Assembly: GCF_007747995.1 (NCBI RefSeq)
Contig: NZ_CP036276.1
Location: 1,975,001-2,039,000 of the forward strand
Source: Symmachiella dynata
GTDB lineage: Bacteria > Planctomycetota > Planctomycetia > Planctomycetales > Planctomycetaceae
Length of the DNA stretch: 64,000 bases
Direction of reading: 5' to 3'
Made by a program: the position numbers and the translations under genes
Shown: positions 18,188 through 26,485 of the stretch, piece after piece
Position numbering within the stretch: the first letter of the stretch is position 1
Layout: the number at the start of each line of letters is the position of its first letter
The notes under the pieces: generated by a model
What the model was told of the DNA's origin: nothing
The model's input: only the letters and a program-made list of their open reading frames with translations
Databases searched by the model: none

Positions 18188-19513
18188 ATGTCCGCCGAAA
18201 TCACCCGCCGGAAATTTTTGGCGACCACCGCCACCACAGCTGCAGCCATCGCCGCTGCGTCGGAAGCATCCGCATTTGCACCACAGGCGGAACCGATCCG
18301 CGTGGGACTCATCGGTTGTGGCGGGATTATGAGCAGCCACGTCCGACGGATCGTGGCCCGCGGCCTGCCGGTGGAATTCACCCACCTGTGCGACGTGGAC
18401 GACCACCAACCGGAACGGCGGGGGATTGCTAAGGCGATCAGCGGATTTCAAAAACAGGAGCCCCAACGCACTCGGAATTTTGAGGAGGTGCTGGAGGACA
18501 AAACCGTGCAAGCGGTCATCGTCGCCACGCCGCACCACCAGCATGCGCCAATTGCCCTGCCGGCCATGCAAGCCGGTAAAGACATCTACCTCGAAAAACC
18601 GGGATCGCACGTCTTTTCCGAAGGCCCGCTGTATATCGCCGCCGCCAAGAAATACAACGTCGTGTTCCAGCACGGGTCGCAAATGCGATCCAGTCCGGTG
18701 ACCGAAAGCGCGGGGGAACTGTTGGCGTCGGGAATCATTGGCGAGGTCAAAATGACCAAAGCCTGGAATTGCCAAAACCGAGAGGTTCGCAAACCTGTCG
18801 CCGATGCAAAACCGCCAGCCGGAGTCGATTACGACCGTTGGCTGGGACCGGCCCCGGAGCGGCCCTTCAATGAAAACCGCTTCCATCAATATTGGCGGGT
18901 CTTTCGCGACTACGGCAACGGGGACATCGGCGACGATGGGATTCACGATATCGACATGGCCCGCTGGGGACTGGGCGTGACTAAGCATCCCAATCGCATC
19001 ACCGCACACGGCAGCACGATCGCCAAACAGGGGGACCGCGATTATCCCGACAACATGATGGTCGCTTTCCATTACGACGACGGCAAGGTACTGCTGTATG
19101 AGGACCGGTTGTTCACGCCGTATGGCTATCGCGGCTTCGACAGCGGAAACACGTTTTACGGCACCGAAGGCTATATGATTTTTTCTCGCCGCGGTTACTA
19201 TCAGGTGTATTTAGGGGCGAAGGAAAAAGAAGGGCCGACCGTCCCCCGGGAAATCCGCGGCGGCGCCGGACGGGGATACGATGAACACATGGACAATTTC
19301 CTAAAGTGCGTCCGCACCCGGGAAACAGCGAGCTGTACGCCGGAAATCGCGCACCTCTCTTGTTCGCTAGTGCACCTGGGCGAAATCGCCTTTCGCGCGC
19401 AAGACGTTATCAACTTTGACCCAGCGACCGAAACAATCCAAGACAATCCCGCAGCTACCAAACTACTGACCAAAACTTACCGTGCTCCCTACGGGTTGCC
19501 TGACACTATTTAA
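18188..19513 (+). CDS. Tat-exported Gfo/Idh/MocA-family oxidoreductase
   Basis: The 441-residue product begins with a twin-arginine signal: TRRKFLATTATTAAA, with RRKFL at 7-11, then an Ala-rich stretch ending ASAFA. The mature protein has the Rossmann motif VGLIGCGGIMSSH with a canonical GxGG loop, then an EKPGSH motif (the YLEKP position). Next comes GYxxWLGPAP-type planctomycete signature DYDRWLGPAPERPFN, and later DIGDDGIHDIDMARWGLG. Such exported MocA proteins are abundant in Planctomycetota and fold with bound NAD(P) before export. The substrate is unknown. A ribosome binding site GGAGAA precedes ATG 18188. It is a different subfamily from the cytosolic one at 9039. Confidence 0.93.
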   Translation: MSAEITRRKFLATTATTAAAIAAASEASAFAPQAEPIRVGLIGCGGIMSSHVRRIVARGLPVEFTHLCDVDDHQPERRGIAKAISGFQKQEPQRTRNFEEVLEDKTVQAVIVATPHHQHAPIALPAMQAGKDIYLEKPGSHVFSEGPLYIAAAKKYNVVFQHGSQMRSSPVTESAGELLASGIIGEVKMTKAWNCQNREVRKPVADAKPPAGVDYDRWLGPAPERPFNENRFHQYWRVFRDYGNGDIGDDGIHDIDMARWGLGVTKHPNRITAHGSTIAKQGDRDYPDNMMVAFHYDDGKVLLYEDRLFTPYGYRGFDSGNTFYGTEGYMIFSRRGYYQVYLGAKEKEGPTVPREIRGGAGRGYDEHMDNFLKCVRTRETASCTPEIAHLSCSLVHLGEIAFRAQDVINFDPATETIQDNPAATKLLTKTYRAPYGLPDTI

Positions 19514-19557
19514 CGTGGGATGAACACGAATTCCCCAATCAAGATCATTAGGTGCTC

Positions 19558-20043
19558 ATGATGGACGATGACAATGAACTGCGTAAGGCCAAGTGGCTGT
19601 TATTTATGGGAGTGCTGTTTCTCTTTTCGGCATTCTTTGCATATAGCGAGTTGCGGTTCGCGATTTGGGGGAAAACCACCGAAGCCGAGATCATCGAAAC
19701 CTTTGAAACCATTGAGCCCGGTCTCGGGCGGAAGGCCGTTGTACGCAACGTTGTGAATGGACCGGAGAAAGACATTCTCGCCGTGAAGTTCCGCTACAAG
19801 GAGGAAGGGGGGACGTTGCACGAAGAACGCGATGATGTGCCAATCACTTGGACGTTGGACGATCCCGAAAAGGTCACCGTGCAATACATTCCCGGGGAGC
19901 CTGAAAGTGCGCGGCTAGCCGGTCACAGCAACGATGGCAGCGTGTATTTGTTTCTCGCCATGCTCGCACTCCTGATGTTTTTTGGATATCGTCTGTATCG
20001 GCATGCCAGCGAAGCCGTCCACGGCAGCGGCCGCCGCCGTTAA
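19558..20043 (+). CDS. DUF3592-type membrane protein
   Basis: About 161 residues with an N-terminal membrane segment (WLLFMGVLFLFSAFFAY), a soluble beta-rich middle, and a second membrane segment near the C-terminus (VYLFLAMLALLMFFGYRLY). The middle includes TEAEIIETFE, VKFRYKEEGG and a VTVQYIPGEPESARL closing, the arrangement of the DUF3592 family (extracytoplasmic beta domain between two helices). The function of the family is unknown. ATG at 19558 is chosen; a GTG two codons upstream and an ATG one codon downstream are alternatives. It lies 44 bases after the Tat oxidoreductase and 77 bases before hisC, so it might share a transcript. Confidence 0.78.
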   Translation: MMDDDNELRKAKWLLFMGVLFLFSAFFAYSELRFAIWGKTTEAEIIETFETIEPGLGRKAVVRNVVNGPEKDILAVKFRYKEEGGTLHEERDDVPITWTLDDPEKVTVQYIPGEPESARLAGHSNDGSVYLFLAMLALLMFFGYRLYRHASEAVHGSGRRR

Positions 20044-20120
20044 TTCTCAATGAGCCTGATCGTTGGTTTTCGCATCAAGATTGGCGTTTCCCGAATATCG
20101 AATGAAGTGATATCCCTCCT

Positions 20121-21194
20121 ATGAGCCTTTTCCGTCCTAATATTGATCGCATCGAGGGCTACGTTCCCGGCGAACAACCGCAGACCACCGACTGGGTGAA
20201 GTTGAACACCAACGAAAACCCCTATCCCCCCTCGCCGCGGGTGTTCGAGGCCATCCAAGCCGCGGCGACCGATCGCTTGCGACTCTACCCCGATCCGATC
20301 GCCACAGAATTTCGGACGGTGGCAGCGGAGCTTTTCGGTGTCGACGCCGATTGGGTCTTGCCTGCCAACGGTAGCGACGAAAATCTGACGATCATCATCC
20401 GTTCCTTTGTCGACCCGGGCGAGTTGGTGGTCTCCCCGTACCCAAGTTACATCCTCTATGAAACGTTGGTCGAGATTCAGGGGGGCCGCCATCGTCGTTT
20501 GCCGCTCAATGCCGATTGGTCGTGGGACATGCAGACTTGTCGGCCGTTGATTGAACAAGCCAAGCTGGCGCTGGTCCCCAATCCCAATTCCCCCTCGGGC
20601 AATCGCTGGAGCTTAGACGAGATCGCGGAACTGATTCCGCCGCAGGGAATGTTCGTCCTCGATGAAGCCTACGGCGATTTTCCCGACCAGCCGCATTGCG
20701 GCGAAATCTTCTCCCGTCCCGCCGGTGAGCGGGTGATTGTCACCCGGTCGTTTAGCAAATCGTATTCTCTGGCCGGCATCCGCATGGGCTTCGCCGTCGC
20801 GCATCCCGATGTCATCACCGGCATGCGGAAGGTCAAGGACAGCTACAACTGCGACGGCATTGCTTTGGCCGCCGCTACTGCCGCACTGCGCGATCAACAA
20901 TGGATGCTGGAGAACACCGCCAAAATTCAAAAAACGCGGGCGATCTTATCGGCGACGCTGGTTGAACTTGGTTTCAACGTCGTCAACAGCCAAGCCAATT
21001 TCGTCTGGGCCACGCACCCGCAGCGTGAACACCGCGAAATCTTTGAAGCCCTCAAACAGCGAAATATTCTCGTGCGGTTCATGACCTACCCCGACGTCAC
21101 CTACCAGGACAAACCGCTCACCGGATTGCGGGTGACCATCGGCACCGATGAGCAAAACGAAATCCTCTCAGCCGCCCTGCGCGAAATCGTCTGA
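20121..21194 (+). CDS. hisC: Histidinol-phosphate aminotransferase
   Basis: PLP enzyme converting imidazole acetol-phosphate and glutamate to histidinol phosphate, histidine pathway step 7. The 357-residue product has the HisC N-terminus ([13 protein letters not shown], then [13 protein letters not shown] at 27-39), the cofactor region ANGSDE near 82-87, NPNSPSG at 154-160, the DEAYGDF at 181-187 and the Schiff-base lysine in [15 protein letters not shown] (Lys213). HisB is encoded about 200 bases downstream on the same strand. Other his genes are not in the window. Confidence 0.94.
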   Translation: MSLFRPNIDRIEGYVPGEQPQTTDWVKLNTNENPYPPSPRVFEAIQAAATDRLRLYPDPIATEFRTVAAELFGVDADWVLPANGSDENLTIIIRSFVDPGELVVSPYPSYILYETLVEIQGGRHRRLPLNADWSWDMQTCRPLIEQAKLALVPNPNSPSGNRWSLDEIAELIPPQGMFVLDEAYGDFPDQPHCGEIFSRPAGERVIVTRSFSKSYSLAGIRMGFAVAHPDVITGMRKVKDSYNCDGIALAAATAALRDQQWMLENTAKIQKTRAILSATLVELGFNVVNSQANFVWATHPQREHREIFEALKQRNILVRFMTYPDVTYQDKPLTGLRVTIGTDEQNEILSAALREIV

Positions 21195-21396
21195 CGACCC
21201 CGTCCCTCGGATTCGTCGTGAGGGCAGGCCGCTGGATTCACGCGGCCACAACGGTTGTTCCGGTTATAGCGCACAAATCGCCGGCGAACCGGGGGTGAAT
21301 TTCCTCGGCCCCTACCGCGGCGCAATTCGCTGTGATACTAATGGGAAGAGGTTTCTCTCTCGACCGGACATTTTTTCTTTTGACGACGAGTCCACC

Positions 21397-21984
21397 ATGA
21401 GTCGCACCGCCAACATCGACCGCCAAACCGCCGAAACGCAGATCAAGCTCACGCTGAACCTCGACGGCACGGGACAATCCAAAATTCAAACCGGCGTCGG
21501 TTTTTTTGACCACATGCTGACGCTGCTCGCGCGGCATGGATTGTTGGATTTGGAGATCGACTGCAACGGCGACCTGGAAGTCGACCAACACCATACGGTC
21601 GAGGATGTGGGCATCTGTCTGGGGCTAGCGATCGCTGAAGCGTTGGGAGATAAAAAAGGCATCACCCGCTATGGCGGCAAGACATTGCCCATGGAAGAGA
21701 CGCTGATCACCTCAGCTGTCGATTTGAGCGGACGCGCGTGGTTTGTCTACAAGGTCGAATTTCCCACGGAGAAAATCGGCGAGTTCGATTCGCAATTGGT
21801 CGAAGATTTTTGGCAAGCGGTCTCGGCCAACGCCAAAATAAATCTGCATTTGGTCCTGCACCACGGCCGCAACAGCCACCACATCTCAGAAGGCATCTTC
21901 AAAACCACTGCCCGCGCCCTCCGCGAAGCGGTCAGCATCGATCCCCGCGAAACCTCGGTCCCCTCGACCAAAGGCACACTGTAG
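21397..21984 (+). CDS. hisB: Imidazoleglycerol-phosphate dehydratase
   Basis: Manganese enzyme that dehydrates imidazoleglycerol phosphate, histidine pathway step 6. The 195-residue product is a monofunctional HisB with the three metal-ligand histidine clusters: FFDHML near 41-46, [10 protein letters not shown] around 66-75, and [12 protein letters not shown] around 151-162. The ATG at 21397 gives the standard N-terminus ([14 protein letters not shown]). A longer open frame begins upstream at 21148, inside hisC, but that extension is not HisB-like. A 163-base inverted-repeat element starts 36 bases after the stop. hisC precedes it; together they are a split his locus. Confidence 0.95.
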   Translation: MSRTANIDRQTAETQIKLTLNLDGTGQSKIQTGVGFFDHMLTLLARHGLLDLEIDCNGDLEVDQHHTVEDVGICLGLAIAEALGDKKGITRYGGKTLPMEETLITSAVDLSGRAWFVYKVEFPTEKIGEFDSQLVEDFWQAVSANAKINLHLVLHHGRNSHHISEGIFKTTARALREAVSIDPRETSVPSTKGTL

Positions 21985-22019
21985 GTGCGCAGTTTCAGCG
22001 GCTGATGTTCAGGGTTTTT

Positions 22020-22182
22020 AGCCACGGATTAACACGGATGAAGCACGGATAAAGTTGGCTGTTGTAGGTCTCTTAACAGCTGCCAATCCCGTGTCGATCG
22101 ACAGACGAATTTTGAAGATAACCAAGGAGCGCCACGGGACAAATCTTTTTTATCCGTGTTCGATCCGTGTTAATCCGTGGCT
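22020..22182. repeat. 163-base MITE-like element with 34-base terminal inverted repeats
   Basis: The left end (22020-22053) starts AGCCACGGATTAACACGGAT. The right end (22149-22182) is its complement with about four differences. The outer arms contain the unit ATCCGTGTTAATCCGTGGCT that appears, degraded, in the tails of the palindromic repeats at 5858-5881 and 58274-58308. There is no internal gene. No target-site duplication was clear to me. Confidence 0.8.
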
Positions 22183-22212
22183 CAGTCTTTTTTGAAATGC
22201 ACGTCACCGCTG

Positions 22213-22413
22213 CTAATAGCAGTAGGAGCGTTTTTCGTCGTCTTCGCGCGTATTCCAGGCGTCGCCAGGGACCGGATCTTCGACCGAGAAGAGGTAGTGA
22301 TCGCTGCTGGGGCCTTCGCCGCGGTTGAGTAGCTGGCCCGATTCACATCCGACCACAGAACCAAACATCAACGCTGCAAGCGCGCAGAGAGGCAGACATT
22401 GCCGAATTCGCAT
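22213..22413 (-). CDS. Small planctomycete lipoprotein
   Basis: A 66-residue product with a good ribosome binding site (AAGGAG, about 9 bases upstream) and a lipoprotein signal ending GSVVGC. The mature part of about 45 residues is polar and acidic, with a repeated Asp/Glu/Arg context (DAWNTREDDEKRS) and ends in YCY. No family assigned. It stands alone between hisB and the phosphatase/cytochrome gene on the minus strand. The signal peptide and the ribosome binding site make it believable despite its size. Confidence 0.68.
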   Translation of the reverse strand: MRIRQCLPLCALAALMFGSVVGCESGQLLNRGEGPSSDHYLFSVEDPVPGDAWNTREDDEKRSYCY

Positions 22414-22530
22414 GAGATTTTGCTCCTTGCCGAGGAAGTCCGGCGACAAGAATTGAGAGATGAAAGTAGAGTTGAGAGAGCGCGGATTCTATCGGCCACT
22501 GCCCAATGTGCCAAGACCAATCGCCGCCGT

Positions 22531-23520
22531 CTACTTTCCATCCCGAAACGCCGCATGGCATTGCGCGCAGTGGTTTTGCAGCCGCTGCATCAGTTTGGCA
22601 GAATCTTCAATCGTCGTTTGGGAACGGTCTTTTGCCAACGCGCTTAGACGTTTGCTCAGCGCCGTGGCTGCCTCGTTCGCAGCGGACAATTGGCGCAGGT
22701 AGTCACTGCCTTGTTGTTGACTATTCTCGTTGCGAGCCAGTTCGCGAAAATGTTCGGCCAGTTGCAACGCCTCCTGATCCGGCACGATATCGGGATGGTC
22801 GGGCAACGGGCGGAAACCATGCTTTTGAATTTCCTTCAGCAGTTCCCAACGAGTGTTAATTGCCACCATCGACTCAACCGTGGTGGAAAGCTGAGCGGTT
22901 TCGGGAAAGTCGGTCGGCACCTTAGCCAGGTCGTCTTTGGAGGGCATTTGAAACTCACGGACGACGCGAAACAGCCCCGCATATTTGGGCGAGGTCTCCG
23001 CTTCCCGCAACCAGGCCAGAGATTTCTGGTCATCCCATTTTTCCGTTGCCCGACAACAGATTGCTGCGGCAGCGGGACCGCGGTGGCGGCCGTGGTGGCA
23101 ATGCACGAAGACCGGACCAGCAAGCGTTTGCGCCGCTTTGACAATCTGCAACATCCGCTGCGATTCAATGCCATCGTAACCAATCGGCAAATGCACATAC
23201 CGCAGCCCATGTTTGCGCGCAGCTGCCACATCCGGCTTTGTCCCATCCACACTGATAATGGTTTTGACGCCAAGCTTTTTCAATTCACGAAACGCCGCCT
23301 CCCCCTCAGGTTGTGCTCCGCTCAAGAACTTGGGAGACAACCGATGCAACCGGTCAATGGTCGGCGATTGGATGGGCTCGGGAAATTCCTCGCTATGGCA
23401 AAGCACAGGATCGCTCAACAAACAAACCAGCAACCCAATCACCAGCACGCGCAACCGCCGCTGGTCTTTTGCAAAAAAGACGTCGCGCCATCGCGTGGAT
23501 TTCATCAACACAACCATCAT
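22531..23520 (-). CDS. Exported tyrosine-phosphatase-like domain fused to a c-type haem-binding motif
   Basis: The 329-residue product starts at ATG 23520 behind GGAGAGG. The N-terminal membrane/signal segment (RVLVIGLLVCLLSDPVL) is followed by a dual-specificity/tyrosine-phosphatase-like domain, with GVKTIISVDGTKPD and the active site VFVHCHHGRHRGP (Cys141, Arg147; CX5R). The C-terminal 120 residues are helical and end with HCAQCHAAF (318-322), a CxxCH haem-c attachment site as in cytochrome c'/CytC-prime-like helical bundles. Fusion of a phosphatase with a haem motif is unusual. It is the last gene on the phosphonate strand, beginning 69 bases after phnW. An upstream in-frame extension runs through a heptamer repeat and is not used here. 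Confidence 0.83.
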   Translation of the reverse strand: MMVVLMKSTRWRDVFFAKDQRRLRVLVIGLLVCLLSDPVLCHSEEFPEPIQSPTIDRLHRLSPKFLSGAQPEGEAAFRELKKLGVKTIISVDGTKPDVAAARKHGLRYVHLPIGYDGIESQRMLQIVKAAQTLAGPVFVHCHHGRHRGPAAAAICCRATEKWDDQKSLAWLREAETSPKYAGLFRVVREFQMPSKDDLAKVPTDFPETAQLSTTVESMVAINTRWELLKEIQKHGFRPLPDHPDIVPDQEALQLAEHFRELARNENSQQQGSDYLRQLSAANEAATALSKRLSALAKDRSQTTIEDSAKLMQRLQNHCAQCHAAFRDGK

Positions 23521-23543
23521 CGAGCGCCTCTCCTTCACTTTTC

Positions 23544-23579
23544 TGGCCACTGGCCACTGGCCACCGACCACTGGCCACT
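23544..23579. repeat. TGGCCAC heptanucleotide array
   Basis: The unit TGGCCAC repeats with period seven, with one CCGACCA variant in the middle, between phnW and the phosphatase/cytochrome gene. Related arrays lie at 24915-24944, 31151-31183 and 45922-45951. Confidence 0.75.
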
Positions 23580-23588
23580 CACAGCCTG

Positions 23589-24734
23589 TCAGCACGCAGC
23601 CACCATCGTCATGTCCAATTCCATCACCCCGATCGCATCTTCAATGGCCGCCAACAGGTTCTCCACATCAGCCGGGAACATGTGTCCAATGGTGCCGATG
23701 CGGAAACAATCGACGTCGCCCAGTTTGCCGGGATAGATGATGCTGCCCCGTTCTTTAAGCACATTGTAAAACGTGTTGAAATTGAACTTTGGATCCGCGG
23801 GGTAATGAAATGTCGAGATGATGCAGCTTTGTTGTTCCGGCTGTAGGTATTCACGAAAACCGAGCCGTCGCATCCCGGCGATCAGGGTGCGGCGATTTTC
23901 TTCGTACCGTGCCGCACGCCCGGCCATGCCGCCTTCGGCTTCTAGTTCGACCAACGCCTGTTCTAATGCCAGAAAACTATGTGTCGGCGGGGAGTAGCGA
24001 AACCGGCCGTGTGTTTCAAACGCCTGCCATTGATCGAGTAAATCCAGACACAGACTACGGGCATGGCCTTCGCTCGCTTCCAAGACCGCGCGCCGTGCCA
24101 GTACAAACGAGAACCCCGGCACGCCTTGCAGACATTTGTTGGCCGATGAAATCAAATAGTCAATGTGGCAGGCCGGCAAATCAATGGGCAACGCGCCGAA
24201 CGAACTCATCGCATCAACCGTATAAATCCGCCCCGCCGCAGCGACAACATTGCCGATTTCTTCGATCGGATTCACGATCCCCGTCGTCGTCTCGCAATGC
24301 ACGACGATCACGTTCGTAATCTCTGCGTCATCGGCCAAGGTTTGCCGCAATTTTTCGACATCGGGGATTTCATGTTCCTCAGTGCGCAATACCACCTGAT
24401 CGATTTTCAAGTGCTGCGCCATTTTGACAATTCGCTCGCCGTAGGCTCCGTTGACCAGCGACAACATTTTTCCGCCGGGCGGAACGCCGCATCCAATTGC
24501 CGCTTCGACGCCAAACGATCCACTCCCCTGGAGGGGAACCGCTTCGTAACCCGCTGCTTTCGAGACACCGGCGAGCGTCAGCAGTTGGCTGCGAATCCGC
24601 TGCACAATGTCAATAAATTCCTGGTCCCACGACCCCACATCGCGCAACATCGCCTGCTTAACCGTCGGACTGGTCGACAACGGCCCGGGCGTAAAGAGAA
24701 CTTTATCGGGTGGGGAGGTTGGTGTTGAATTCAT
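23589..24734 (-). CDS. phnW: 2-aminoethylphosphonate--pyruvate transaminase
   Basis: PLP enzyme that converts 2-aminoethylphosphonate and pyruvate to phosphonoacetaldehyde and alanine. The 381-residue product has the family opening KVLFTPGPLSTSPTVK (11-26), a cofactor pocket GSGSFGVEAAIG (70-81), HCETTTGIVNP (146-155), DAMSSFG at 174-180, and the Schiff-base lysine in SSANKCLQGVPGFSF (Lys200). The start ATG at 24734 is preferred; an in-frame extension upstream is not homologous. It is followed by TGGCCAC repeats and then the phosphatase/cytochrome gene. phnY and phnA upstream on the same strand complete a hydrolytic route from AEP to acetate. Confidence 0.94.
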   Translation of the reverse strand: MNSTPTSPPDKVLFTPGPLSTSPTVKQAMLRDVGSWDQEFIDIVQRIRSQLLTLAGVSKAAGYEAVPLQGSGSFGVEAAIGCGVPPGGKMLSLVNGAYGERIVKMAQHLKIDQVVLRTEEHEIPDVEKLRQTLADDAEITNVIVVHCETTTGIVNPIEEIGNVVAAAGRIYTVDAMSSFGALPIDLPACHIDYLISSANKCLQGVPGFSFVLARRAVLEASEGHARSLCLDLLDQWQAFETHGRFRYSPPTHSFLALEQALVELEAEGGMAGRAARYEENRRTLIAGMRRLGFREYLQPEQQSCIISTFHYPADPKFNFNTFYNVLKERGSIIYPGKLGDVDCFRIGTIGHMFPADVENLLAAIEDAIGVMELDMTMVAAC

Positions 24735-24801
24735 GAATCTAGTGTTCCAAGAAGAGTGATCCTGACCACCGGCCATTTTGTCTAAATCGCTCACCGATTA
24801 C

Positions 24802-24824
24802 GACCGCAAGCGGTCGATTTGGGA
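24802..24824 (+). repeat. GACCGC-AA-GCGGTC palindromic repeat, solo copy
   Basis: Same 14-base palindrome and following TTTGGGA as at 5815 and 58231 (here GATTTGGGA). It lacks the GTGGCTAA tail. It lies in the phnY-phnW gap just before a GGCTTGA array. Confidence 0.75.
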
Positions 24825-24845
24825 AAACTTCGGCCACTTGGAAGA

Positions 24846-24875
24846 GGCGTGAGGCTTGAGGGGACAGGCTTGAGG
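24846..24875. repeat. GGCTTGA-type heptanucleotide array
   Basis: GGCGTGAGGCTTGAGG followed by GGACAGGCTTGAGG. It shares the interrupted pattern with the array at 980 and is paired with a TGGCCAC array 40 bases further on. Confidence 0.7.
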
Positions 24876-24914
24876 TTGTGGTGGGAGAGCCACAAAACGG
24901 TGCGAACGTCTCTC

Positions 24915-24944
24915 TGGCCACTGGTCACCGACCACTGGCCACTT
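24915..24944. repeat. TGGCCAC heptanucleotide array
   Basis: TGGCCACTGGTCACCGACC followed by ACTGGCCAC, ending three bases before the stop codon of phnY. Confidence 0.7.
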
Positions 24945-24947
24945 AGC

Positions 24948-26378
24948 TTAAAAGGGCAGCGAAAACGTCTTCACGTTCGACATGCACTTCATCGCCTCGA
25001 TAACCCCCTCTTTGATGCCTAGACCGGAATCTTTGACGCCGCCGAAGGGTGAACATTCGATGCGGTAGCCGGGGACTTCATTGATGTTGACCGTGCCGGT
25101 ACGAATGCCTTTGACCGCCCGCAGCGCATGGTCCAGGCTGTCGGTGACGACGCCTGAGGACAAACCGAAATCGGTGGCGTTGGCCAATTCGATCGCATCA
25201 TCGATATCACGGACCGACATGATCGGCGCCAGCGGGCCGAACGATTCACAAACCACCATCTCCGCATCGCGAGGGACATCCGCAATGACCGTTGGCGACA
25301 ACTGTGCACCGCGCCGCTCGCCGCCCAGCAGTACCTTGGCCCCAGCAGCGACCGCATCGTTGACAACCGACTCCAATCGCATCGCCGCCGCTTCGTCAAT
25401 CACGGTCCCCACGCGCGTCTGTTCCTCGGCCGGATTGCCGACAACGTACTCTGCTGCCCGTTCCACAAATCGCTGTGTGAATTCGGCAAGGATTTTCTCG
25501 TGCACCAACAACCGTTTGACGGCCGTGCACCGTTGGCCGGAATTGCGGAAACACCCCTCGGCCGCCAAATGAACGGCCAAGTCCATGTCGGCATCGTCAA
25601 GAATGATCAGCGGCGAATTTCCGCCCAATTCCAACACGACCTTTTTGTATCCGGCTTCGTGGGCGATCTGTTTGCCGATGTTGACGCTGCCGGTGAAGGT
25701 GACCAATTCCACACGGGGATCAGTCACCATGGTTTTCGCCACCTCGTCTAATGGTCCCAGCAGCACGCTCAACATCCAACCGGGCAGTCCCGCTTCGTAG
25801 AGCAACTCCGCACAGCGAATGGCGGTGAGCGGGGTTTTTTCCGATGGCTTGAGCAAGACCGGCGCGCCGGCGGCAATTGCCGGTGCCAATTTGTGGACGA
25901 CCTGATTCAATGGATGATTAAAAGGCGTGATCGCCGAGATCAATTTCACCGGTTCGCGCACCGTGAATATCTTCCGCGCCTTGCCGGTCGGGGAGACGTC
26001 GCAGGAGAAAATCTGCCCGTCATCCTTCAGGGCTTCCATGGCGGCGAATTGAAACACATCGCTCGCCCGGCCGACTTCGTAGCGTGTTTCCCGCAGGCAG
26101 AGTCCCGATTCGGCACAGATCAACCGCGCGAAGGCATCGCTGCGTTCCAATAGTAGGTCGCGGGCTGCGTTGAGAATCTCGTACCGCCGGTACCGTGACA
26201 ACGGTTCGCCACCCTCAAGTGCCGCTTGGATGGCCTGCTCTGTCTCAGCCGGTGTGACCTGCGCAACCTGGGCGATGACTTCGTTGTTGTAAGGATTCGT
26301 AACGTCAAAAGTCGTGCTCGACGCAACAGCCTTGCCGGCGACGAAACAGGGGAATATGTCGTCCAAAATACTGCGCAC
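24948..26378 (-). CDS. phnY: Phosphonoacetaldehyde dehydrogenase, ALDH family
   Basis: NAD-dependent oxidation of phosphonoacetaldehyde to phosphonoacetate, the branch that replaces phosphonatase (PhnX). The 476-residue ALDH-family protein has the catalytic Asn in TPFNHPLN (Asn154), LELGGNSP (Glu250) and the catalytic cysteine in NSGQRCTAV (Cys284), plus GTVNINEVPG and an SPFGGVKDSGLG closing. Family (general ALDH) is certain. The phosphonoacetaldehyde substrate is inferred from being bracketed by phnA and phnW. It begins with a GTG at 26378. Other ALDHs such as a lactaldehyde-type enzyme would look similar. Confidence 0.86.
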   Translation of the reverse strand: MRSILDDIFPCFVAGKAVASSTTFDVTNPYNNEVIAQVAQVTPAETEQAIQAALEGGEPLSRYRRYEILNAARDLLLERSDAFARLICAESGLCLRETRYEVGRASDVFQFAAMEALKDDGQIFSCDVSPTGKARKIFTVREPVKLISAITPFNHPLNQVVHKLAPAIAAGAPVLLKPSEKTPLTAIRCAELLYEAGLPGWMLSVLLGPLDEVAKTMVTDPRVELVTFTGSVNIGKQIAHEAGYKKVVLELGGNSPLIILDDADMDLAVHLAAEGCFRNSGQRCTAVKRLLVHEKILAEFTQRFVERAAEYVVGNPAEEQTRVGTVIDEAAAMRLESVVNDAVAAGAKVLLGGERRGAQLSPTVIADVPRDAEMVVCESFGPLAPIMSVRDIDDAIELANATDFGLSSGVVTDSLDHALRAVKGIRTGTVNINEVPGYRIECSPFGGVKDSGLGIKEGVIEAMKCMSNVKTFSLPF

Positions 26379-26485
26379 CTATCAGAATTCAGCTTGGATG
26401 GAGCCAGTCGGCTATGGATTCGATGACGGTACAGGATTCACGCGCACCGTATAAAAAAATATTGAAATCTTACCACTCAGTAAAA

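Noticed and set aside
18152-19072. A 306-codon minus-strand frame over the Tat oxidoreductase gene
   Set aside because: It lies inside a conserved plus-strand gene and its translation has no family features; a shadow frame.
22690-23736. A 348-codon plus-strand frame over the phosphatase/cytochrome gene
   Set aside because: Runs across a gene with clear catalytic motifs on the other strand and into heptamer repeats; no family signature.
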